Part shown: piece after piece, positions 24,623 to 30,935 of the stretch | Layout of the letters: each line of letters begins with the position of its first letter | Position numbering within the stretch: position 1 is the first letter of the stretch | Origin: a virus | Reading direction: 5' to 3' (one strand) | IMG/VR virus record: IMGVR_UViG_3300025687_000158 | Coordinates: 1 to 34,938 of that record | DNA length: 34,938 nucleotides | Notes under the pieces: model-generated | Database searches by the model: none | The model's input: the letters and a program-made list of their open reading frames with translations, nothing else | What the model was told of the DNA's origin: nothing | Translations under genes and position numbers: made by a program

Positions 24623-24685
24623 ATGAAATACGTAAAGTTATTTGAGCAATGGCTGGCAGATAAAAGCCAGCCATTTCTTTTTGAA
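24623..24685 (+). other. Candidate capsid targeting peptide and processing site
   Basis: Encodes M-K-Y-V-K-L-F-E-Q-W-L, then L-F-E at residues 19-21 followed by G-G-A-A-G. The L-x-E before Gly fits the prohead protease consensus. The similarity to the 17581 peptide is weaker than for 29337. Confidence 0.4.
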
Positions 24686-25894
24686 GGTGGCGCTGCAGGT
24701 CATATGAGCCACCCATACGATGATAAGGGATTAACCTTTGGGGATTTTAAAAGTATCATTGATGCAGGTCTTCGTGGTGAACTAAACTTTGAAGAGGATC
24801 CTATTGAAAAGACCGATGGGCAAAACTTATTTGTTACTATTAAAGATGGTAAAGTTATGTTTGCTAGAAACACTGGTGATACAAAGGATCCGATGAGCCT
24901 TGACCAGTTCGTGTCAAAATTTGAAGCCCATGAAGTTCCTATGGTAAGGGATACTTTTGTTTTTGCTGCTAAGGATCTTGCTAGCCTTTTAGTTAAATTA
25001 CCTGCAGCGAAACAAGAAGAAATCTTTGGTAATGGTAAAAACTTCATGAACATGGAGCTTATCTATTCTAAAAATCCTAATGTTATTAATTATGATACTG
25101 ATGTTATCCAATTTCATAACATTACACAAACAGATGGTGATGGTAATATTTTAGGAACTGACAGCAGACCTGCTAAAGAGATACCACAAATCTTAGCCAC
25201 AGTAAAAGCTAACATTGGTAAAACTTTTAAGATCATTCCACCTAGAGTACTTCAATTAAGACAAGATCTTGATTTTAGTGCTAATAAGAAAAGGTTTGAA
25301 GATAAGGTTATTGCTTTACAAAAACGTTACGGATTAAATGATGGAGATGAGGTTGCTAGATATCATGAAATGTGGTGGAGAGAATTAATTGATGCAGACT
25401 TTCCTAATCTATCACAAGATGTTAAAGAAGGTCTTTTAAGAAGATGGGCATATGATGATAAGAAATCATTAAACATGAGATCTCTTGAAAAGCAAATCGG
25501 TAAAGATGAAGCGGCATTAGTTAAGAAGTATGATAAGGAAGATGTTAAGAAAAAGTATAAAGAAAACATTCAACCGTTTGAAGACTTATTCTTAGAGCTC
25601 GGTGCAACAATTATTAAGAATGCAAGTAATTTTGTTGCAGCTAATCCATCTGATGAAGCACAGAGACTAAGAGCATACCTTGATGCAGAAACCACTAAGA
25701 TTAGAAAGGGTGGCGGTGTTGATCAAATTAAAAGAGTAGAAGATCAATTGGCTAAACTCGATAGAATTGGCGGCCTTGATTCAATTTATCCAAGTGAAGG
25801 TATAGTTTTTAGATATAATGGAAAGTTATATAAACTAACTGGCGCATTTGCTCCACTTAATCAATTATTAGGAATTATAAAATACGGCAGATAA
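24623..25894 (+). CDS. Ligase-superfamily nucleotidyltransferase with capsid targeting-like N-terminus (423 aa)
   Basis: The motifs of the covalent nucleotidyltransferase (ATP-dependent DNA/RNA ligase and capping enzyme) superfamily are present: motif I E-K-T-D-G (62-66; K63 the predicted AMP-accepting lysine), A-R-N-T-G (81-85) with the usual Arg, N-M-E-L-I-Y (143-148; E145, motif III), S-E-G-I-V-F-R (391-397; motif IV) and K-L-Y-K-L (401-405; motif V). An unusual helical, Lys-rich insert of about 200 residues lies between III and IV. No OB-fold domain is evident after motif V, so this may be an RNA ligase-like enzyme or another adenylyltransferase. Residues 1-13 (M-K-Y-V-K-L-F-E-Q-W-L-A-D) and L-F-E (19-21) before G-G-A-A-G suggest head targeting and protease processing. 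It is one base coupled to the DUF6356-like gene. Confidence 0.7.
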   Translation: MKYVKLFEQWLADKSQPFLFEGGAAGHMSHPYDDKGLTFGDFKSIIDAGLRGELNFEEDPIEKTDGQNLFVTIKDGKVMFARNTGDTKDPMSLDQFVSKFEAHEVPMVRDTFVFAAKDLASLLVKLPAAKQEEIFGNGKNFMNMELIYSKNPNVINYDTDVIQFHNITQTDGDGNILGTDSRPAKEIPQILATVKANIGKTFKIIPPRVLQLRQDLDFSANKKRFEDKVIALQKRYGLNDGDEVARYHEMWWRELIDADFPNLSQDVKEGLLRRWAYDDKKSLNMRSLEKQIGKDEAALVKKYDKEDVKKKYKENIQPFEDLFLELGATIIKNASNFVAANPSDEAQRLRAYLDAETTKIRKGGGVDQIKRVEDQLAKLDRIGGLDSIYPSEGIVFRYNGKLYKLTGAFAPLNQLLGIIKYGR

Positions 25895-26097
25895 TGAAAC
25901 ACCTTAAGGATGCTGGTATGGGATATTGGCAACATTGGTTACATGCAACTAAAATAGGAATATCTCTTATTATTCATGCATGGTTTCCTAATCTATTATC
26001 CGACTATGCCAGTAACCAACTCTGTAAAAAGAAAGGGGTTGATGGCTGTTGGGATGAAGATGAATGGGATAACTGGTGGGGAGAGTATGGCATATAA
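25894..26097 (+). CDS. DUF6356-like small membrane-associated protein (67 aa)
   Basis: A 67-residue protein. M-G-Y-W-Q-H-W-L-H-A-T followed by a hydrophobic stretch and I-H-A-W-F-P-N-L-L-S-D-Y-A-S fits the pattern I recall for DUF6356 (M-x-Y-x-x-H, hydrophobic helix, H-A-x-x-P-x-L, A-S). In bacteria that family is sometimes labelled capsule biosynthesis protein, without experimental support that I know of. The C-terminal tail is very rich in Trp, Asp and Glu (D-E-W-D-N-W-W-G-E-Y). It probably associates with a membrane. The start overlaps the previous stop (TAATG), and a strong terminator follows. Confidence 0.55.
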   Translation: MKHLKDAGMGYWQHWLHATKIGISLIIHAWFPNLLSDYASNQLCKKKGVDGCWDEDEWDNWWGEYGI

Positions 26098-26163
26098 AAC
26101 CTACATCTAATAGGTTATAATTTATTGTAAGTATATTCCATAATAGACTAATCTAATGATGTT

Positions 26164-26192
26164 AAAAGGCGAGTATTATACTCGCTTTTTTT
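26164..26192 (+). terminator. Rho-independent terminator
   Basis: Perfect 7-bp stem GCGAGTA/TACTCGC (26169-26175 and 26179-26185) with a TTA loop, extended by a G-U and A-U pairs, and followed by seven T residues (26186-26192). It ends the transcript containing the acidic protein, ligase-like and DUF6356-like genes. Confidence 0.9.
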
Positions 26193-26202
26193 CTATACTA
26201 TG

Positions 26203-26222
26203 TTTTACATGAATATATAAAA
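26203..26222 (+). promoter_or_regulatory. Candidate promoter after the terminator
   Basis: ACATGAATATATAAAA (26207-26222) nearly duplicates the element at 23277-23292. It follows the terminator directly and lies about 20 bases before the ATG at 26243, which is where a new transcript must start. Confidence 0.5.
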
Positions 26223-26242
26223 GGTAATACAAAATATATGAA

Positions 26243-29200
26243 ATGAAAGAGTTAACTCAAATCTATAAGGAACATGGAAAACAGCTTATTGAGGATCTTC
26301 TGAAAGATTATTTGGTAGTGACCGAAAAACTTGCAGGGTCTTCTTTTGCTTTTCAAAAATCAGGAGATTCTTTACAGTATTTTAAAGGTAGTGGAGATAG
26401 ACCGATTAATCTGATTGATCGTACACTAATGATGTATTATGAAACACCTATTCAATACATTAAGAATGTTACATCTAATATGTTATCTTCTATTCCTGAA
26501 AATTGGAGATTTTGTTTTCAGTATTTTGTACATAATCAGCCTAGTGTTATTACTTATGATAAGATACCTTCGAATCATTTGGTTCTTACTCATATTAAGG
26601 TAATGAATCCTAATGGTAAAATTGCCAAGATAATAGAAGATCCTAGAGTAATTAAAGATTGGTCATCTGCTTTAGGTGTTACTCCTCTTACTCCTATCTT
26701 TAAGGGATATCTTACAAACGAACAGAAGGAAAAGATTAAGTCTTTTATTTCAACACCAAAAGAAGACCATCAGGAGATTTTTAAAACTAGCTCTTTTGCC
26801 GAATATCTTATAAGAACACTTAATTCAAATGTAGACTCAACTACATTACATGATGATCTTAAAAAACCAATTGACTCAATTGTGTTTAAGTTTTATAAGC
26901 CTGGTACAACCCAAACCTTTTCTGCTAAAATGATTGATCCTTACACAATGAATCTTATGAAGGATAAGGAACCAATTGATTTAAGAAGAGCACCGGCTGA
27001 TATTAATGAAATTTTATTATTAGATGTTTTGGCATTTATTGAAGAAAGAGGCTTAAAGAAACATGAAGTACTAAGCTCTACACCAGATGAAAGATATCTT
27101 GAATTAGTATCAAACATCTTTAATGACTATGTTACCAAAAAAGGTAAGGACATTAAAAATGTTGATATTGAAAAAGCCGATTTTGCAAAAGGTGATGAAT
27201 TTAATCTAAATATAGATTTAGTGCCTGGTCAAATGACAAGAGATTATCTTAAAGGTGATTCTACATTACAGGATTTATTTAAGATAATGTTAGGCTCTCT
27301 TCGTAAAAAGAGAAATCCTGAAAAGGCTGGAAATATAATGACACCTTCGGTTATCAATGACTTTAATAAGATGGTTGATAAAATCAATGATGTAGTAGAA
27401 GTTGAAGATGATGGTAAGTTTAAAACCTTTGATGATTATCTAAAGATTAAGTCAACTAATGAATCTCTATTACCAACAGCAGAAGAAATGGTCTTGGAAG
27501 AAAGAGTACTTAATTACAATTCATTTATTAACTTAGGTAAAGTTATTGTAGAAGAAGATGGCAAAACCTTAGTAAGAAATAAGAAAACTGGAGATGAGTA
27601 CGAAGTTAAAAATCCAGACCCTAAAAAGCATGAAATAGTAGAGCCTAAAGGTAAAGAAGATAAGGAGGCAGACGAACAGCCACAAGAAGGTGCAAGTGAA
27701 AAGATATCTAAATTATCTAATAAAGTAGGTGATGAAATAGAAAAGATTAAAGATCCGGATAAAAAAGAAAATGCAGAACAGGTATTAGATACATTAAATG
27801 TTATTAATGATCCTAATGCATCAAAAGAAGATAAGATTGAAGCAATACAAGCATTAAATGATGCAGGGCTGATTGCAAGAAATAGTGTAACTGCAAAGGC
27901 TACAAAAATGTATTTAAACACATCAGCAACGGGTCTTCCAAGAAAACTTTTAGTACCAAGTTCTGGCAGTCCTTCTGAAATAACCAATTTAATGAAAGAA
28001 ATTGGATTGGAAAACTTCTCGCCTGAAGGCGGAAAGGTTGGCAGAAAGGAAATGACAGCTGCTAAAATATTTGGTGAAGAAAAAGTTGTAAATGTAAAAA
28101 CTGAAGTATTAGAAGATGGCGTTCAAATAGGTGGTGGTAAAATACAAAAAACTAAAATACCTTCAGATGATGAGCTATTAAAGGTATATGGTTCTAAAGA
28201 AGAGGCTGATTTGGCAAAAAAGTTTTTAGAGAGAAGAAATAAGATTATTGATTCTGCAATGGGCTCATTTAAGTCAGGTGAAATGTCAATCATAGAACCG
28301 GTTCCTAATACTCCACCTTCATCACCAGAAAACAGGGATAAGCTAAAAAATGCTACAGCGGATTCTATAGTAGAAGGATTTGAGGAACAATTTAAAAAGA
28401 CAGGAAATACCCCTTCAAAATCACAGACTAAGATTTTAAATGATTTTAAGAATCTTAAAGATATTAAAGATCCTGAAGAATATGATAAGGAATTGCATAG
28501 ACTTACCGAGGAAATGTTTGCCGACCCATTTTTTGATAGCGCAACTGCCGATGTTGCTGAAATGGTAACATATATGAGTGAACTTAATAAAGGTAATGAA
28601 GTATATATGCCAGCCCAGTCAAATTATCCACTAGGTGACATAATATCAATTTCTCCTGAGAAAATAGATTTTGAAAAAGATTCACCAGAAGAAATACAGA
28701 GAAAGATGCAATTAATCTATAACGGTGTAGAGGCTAGGTCTATTAAGAAAGGCGCAGGTGGCGCATCAGCATCTGGTGTAAAAACAGATCAATCTTCATT
28801 TAATGAAGTTACTAATAAGAAAGGTGAAAAGATTAGTCCTGATGAAATAAAGAATGATTTATCAGATTTATCTGATAAAGATAAAGTATATAATGAACTT
28901 ATGTTTGGTGATGTTGATAAAGCGGCAAAAAGAATTGAAGAAATTGCAGAAAAATATGATTTTGATTTAAATGATGAAGACTTTAAAAAGAGAAGAGACC
29001 AATCAGTTAATTCTGCTGTTGAGAATATTCTTAGTAAGCCTAAGTGCGAGGGGTCAGATAGAGAAAATCTAAAGAAAAAATTGGAGTCATATTTTAATCA
29101 AGGCGAAATGTATGCATCGGTGTATAATGAAAATGTTAATGAACAGCTGTTTGTTAATGAACAATACAAATACACTAAAACTAAAGGTCTTGATGTTAAT

Positions 29201-29317
29201 AGAACAGATGGTGTAAATAAGCTTGCTAGATTAAATTTTGCATTTTCTGCAGGATCTTGGAGTTGTGACGGCCGTCCTTCTAATCCTATACCAACAAGGT
29301 TTGTAAATGATAGATAA
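26243..29317 (+). CDS. Ligase-like nucleotidyltransferase with very long C-terminal region (1024 aa)
   Basis: The first 240 residues resemble an RNA ligase-type nucleotidyltransferase: V-V-T-E-K-L-A-G-S-S-F-A-F (25-37) matches the Rnl2-type motif I E-K-x-x-G (T4 Rnl2: E-K-I-H-G-T-N-F), with K29 the predicted nucleophile; W-R-F-C-F-Q-Y-F-V-H-N (near 93) takes the place of motif III; P-I-D-S-I-V-F-K-F (near 208) and F-S-A-K-M-I-D-P (near 227) look like motifs IV and V. Two usual Glu positions appear replaced (Q in III, D/S in IV), so activity is uncertain. Residues 330-1024 are charged, Lys/Glu/Asp-rich and partly low complexity, with K-T-F-D-D-Y-L (393-399) similar to the capsid targeting peptides. 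A third-base preference and gene direction match its neighbours. No other domain was recognised. Confidence 0.6.
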   Translation: MKELTQIYKEHGKQLIEDLLKDYLVVTEKLAGSSFAFQKSGDSLQYFKGSGDRPINLIDRTLMMYYETPIQYIKNVTSNMLSSIPENWRFCFQYFVHNQPSVITYDKIPSNHLVLTHIKVMNPNGKIAKIIEDPRVIKDWSSALGVTPLTPIFKGYLTNEQKEKIKSFISTPKEDHQEIFKTSSFAEYLIRTLNSNVDSTTLHDDLKKPIDSIVFKFYKPGTTQTFSAKMIDPYTMNLMKDKEPIDLRRAPADINEILLLDVLAFIEERGLKKHEVLSSTPDERYLELVSNIFNDYVTKKGKDIKNVDIEKADFAKGDEFNLNIDLVPGQMTRDYLKGDSTLQDLFKIMLGSLRKKRNPEKAGNIMTPSVINDFNKMVDKINDVVEVEDDGKFKTFDDYLKIKSTNESLLPTAEEMVLEERVLNYNSFINLGKVIVEEDGKTLVRNKKTGDEYEVKNPDPKKHEIVEPKGKEDKEADEQPQEGASEKISKLSNKVGDEIEKIKDPDKKENAEQVLDTLNVINDPNASKEDKIEAIQALNDAGLIARNSVTAKATKMYLNTSATGLPRKLLVPSSGSPSEITNLMKEIGLENFSPEGGKVGRKEMTAAKIFGEEKVVNVKTEVLEDGVQIGGGKIQKTKIPSDDELLKVYGSKEEADLAKKFLERRNKIIDSAMGSFKSGEMSIIEPVPNTPPSSPENRDKLKNATADSIVEGFEEQFKKTGNTPSKSQTKILNDFKNLKDIKDPEEYDKELHRLTEEMFADPFFDSATADVAEMVTYMSELNKGNEVYMPAQSNYPLGDIISISPEKIDFEKDSPEEIQRKMQLIYNGVEARSIKKGAGGASASGVKTDQSSFNEVTNKKGEKISPDEIKNDLSDLSDKDKVYNELMFGDVDKAAKRIEEIAEKYDFDLNDEDFKKRRDQSVNSAVENILSKPKCEGSDRENLKKKLESYFNQGEMYASVYNENVNEQLFVNEQYKYTKTKGLDVNRTDGVNKLARLNFAFSAGSWSCDGRPSNPIPTRFVNDR

Positions 29318-29320
29318 ATA
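29313..29320 (+). promoter_or_regulatory. Late-promoter-like element GATAAATA
   Basis: GATAAATA overlaps the stop codon of the 1024-aa gene and contains the full ATAAATA of the T4 late core. It is 7 bases before the ATG at 29328 and 16 before the alternative ATG at 29337, the latter giving a more normal leader. Confidence 0.35.
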
Positions 29321-29327
29321 AAAAAAT

Positions 29328-30707
29328 ATGCATATAATGAAGAATCTTCATAAATTAGATAATTTCATAACAGAGAAAAAGGTAGCTGTTAAAAGGAGAT
29401 ATACTGAAAAGTATCCAGCCAAGAATGTTTCTACTTCAGCAAAAGTTCGCAATGCGGTATTAACCGCTATTGCAGATGGTCATTTAACTGAAGAAGAGGT
29501 TTCAAATATTCTATCTGAAATATCTGCTCATAAAAGATGGTTAAACAGAAACTTAGGTTTATTTAATATTAGTGAAGATGAAAATGGTATTAAGAGATAT
29601 TCATTATCTCCTTATGGTCAAAGAGTAAGAAAGGCCACCTTAAATGAATCTGAAGAACTTAATGAAGCCTTAAAAGTACCTCATACTAAACCTGGTCTTA
29701 AAAAAGTAAATATGTTTGTTGGTAGATTCCAACCTTTTACGTTAGGTCATGTTAAGGTATTTGAACAGATGTACAAAGAAAACGGTTTACCTACTGTAGT
29801 ATTCTTAGTAAGAGGTGGAAAGGCAGATCCTGAAAAAAGACCTTTTGATGAAAATCTTCAGCAGGCTATGTTTGCTAAAATGGCAAAACAATATCCATTC
29901 TTAGAAACTGCAATCGTAGTTCCTAATGGTGCTATTGATACTCTCTTTGCTGCTGCTAGGCCAACTTATGAACCGGTTCTTTGGGGTTATGGAACTGACA
30001 GAAAGAAGGCATACGATTCAATGATCAATAAAGATTCATATCGCGAACAATTAGGAGTTGATCCAGATTTTACTGGATATGAAATCTTTAGAACTGATGA
30101 TAACATATCAGCATCTAAAGTTCGTAATGCCCTTAAGATAGATGATGAAAAAGCATTTAAGCAAATGACGCCAAAAAGTATTCATAGTTTTTATAAAACT
30201 CTACAAGATATACTACAACCTATAAAAGAAAATCAAAACATGAAAAATTTAAAACCACTTAATGAGTTTGTCCTTAATGAAAAGGATGAAGAAAAGAAAG
30301 GCGGTGAGGAGGCCAAAGCCGATGAACCTAAAGTTGATACTAGTGGCGGCACTCTTAAGAGTATGAAGGTTGATGGAACTGATTATAATGCAGTCCTATC
30401 TACATTTGATGCAATCGGAGCAAAGCAAAAAGCAATGGGTAAAGATGTTGTAGGTCTTATTACATTACCAGGGGAAGAAGAAGTATATGAACTCTTAGCA
30501 AAAGAAGGTACTTCTAATGAATCTGTTATTAATGAAGAGTATGTAGAGCTAATGGATCCAATCCGCATGGCTAATGCAATGGGTGAAATACAACAAGTAT
30601 GGGATCAATGGAAAACTGGTCCTTTAACAGAACCTAATATGATTAAGCCTGCTCAAAAGGAACTTAAGGGTTGGTTGGATCGCTGGTTCAAACAAAATAT
30701 TAAATAA
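29328..30707 (+). CDS. NMNAT-like adenylyl/cytidylyltransferase fusion protein
   Basis: Residues 132-141 G-R-F-Q-P-F-T-L-G-H are the nucleotide-binding H-x-G-H-type motif of the cytidylyltransferase/NMNAT superfamily (NadM/NadR-like G-R-F-Q-P-x-H-x-G-H; the first His is Phe/Thr-shifted here). I-S-A-S-K-V-R-N-A-L (260-269) is the second signature (I-S-x-T-x-V-R), and G-Y-G-T-D-R (220-225) lies between. The likely reaction is transfer of AMP (or CMP) to a phosphorylated substrate, perhaps NMN to NAD. Residues 4-16 (MKNLHKLDNFITE) are a capsid targeting-like peptide, favouring ATG 29337 as the true start. Residues 17-105 are a small helical domain; L-N-E sites at 105-107 and 111-113 precede the enzyme domain. 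A second targeting-like segment begins at M305, and residues 305-459 form another, acidic domain. The substrate cannot be read from sequence. Confidence 0.75.
   Translation: MHIMKNLHKLDNFITEKKVAVKRRYTEKYPAKNVSTSAKVRNAVLTAIADGHLTEEEVSNILSEISAHKRWLNRNLGLFNISEDENGIKRYSLSPYGQRVRKATLNESEELNEALKVPHTKPGLKKVNMFVGRFQPFTLGHVKVFEQMYKENGLPTVVFLVRGGKADPEKRPFDENLQQAMFAKMAKQYPFLETAIVVPNGAIDTLFAAARPTYEPVLWGYGTDRKKAYDSMINKDSYREQLGVDPDFTGYEIFRTDDNISASKVRNALKIDDEKAFKQMTPKSIHSFYKTLQDILQPIKENQNMKNLKPLNEFVLNEKDEEKKGGEEAKADEPKVDTSGGTLKSMKVDGTDYNAVLSTFDAIGAKQKAMGKDVVGLITLPGEEEVYELLAKEGTSNESVINEEYVELMDPIRMANAMGEIQQVWDQWKTGPLTEPNMIKPAQKELKGWLDRWFKQNIK
29337..29375 (+). other. Capsid targeting sequence-like peptide, start-deciding
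   Basis: Encodes MKNLHKLDNFITE: M-K start, F-I-T-E end with I-x-E cut site. Since such peptides are N-terminal in T4, translation probably starts here and not at 29328. Confidence 0.5.
30240..30281 (+). other. Internal capsid targeting-like segment
   Basis: Encodes MKNLKPLNEFVLNE inside the NMNAT-like fusion (residues 305-318). It begins with Met-Lys as a free-standing gene would, suggesting that two internal-protein genes were fused, or that an internal start is used. No good ribosome binding site is seen before it. Confidence 0.4.
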
Positions 30708-30928
30708 TGTCGGTACATAGAAAAGTAGTGGAAGAGGTAACTCTTAATCCTAATATGAATGTACAGTCCATGGGTCCGGTAGAATTACCAGGTGATCCAG
30801 GATCTATGAATTCTTTTACTGCACAAAAGGTTGGCAGCGGGGATTCTCCAAATGATCCAAAGAAAAAAAATAAAGTTAAGTTATTATCATTTGACCAATT
30901 TCTTGACCTTATGAAAGTAAATAAATAA
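30707..30928 (+). CDS. Small protein with C-terminal targeting-like segment (73 aa)
   Basis: A 73-residue protein, one-base coupled (TAATG) to the NMNAT-like gene. The first 50 residues are polar and Pro/Gly/Asn-rich (P-V-E-L-P-G-D-P-G-S), probably disordered. A basic stretch (D-P-K-K-K-N-K-V-K) leads into L-L-S-F-D-Q-F-L-D-L-M, which has the F-x-x-F-L pattern of the targeting peptides but at the C-terminus. No family was recognised. Confidence 0.5.
   Translation: MSVHRKVVEEVTLNPNMNVQSMGPVELPGDPGSMNSFTAQKVGSGDSPNDPKKKNKVKLLSFDQFLDLMKVNK
30920..30927 (+). promoter_or_regulatory. Late-promoter-like element AATAAATA
   Basis: AATAAATA overlaps the last two codons and stop of the 73-aa gene and ends 8 bases before the ATG of the 739-aa fibre-like gene. 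AAAGGT between them can serve as ribosome binding site. Confidence 0.35.
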
Positions 30929-30935
30929 AGGTATA

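Noticed and set aside
27514-27987. 157-aa reverse-strand frame with hydrophobic stretches
   Set aside because: It lies wholly inside the Lys/Glu-rich part of the 1024-aa protein; hydrophobic residues arise from complementing Glu, Asp and Lys codons.
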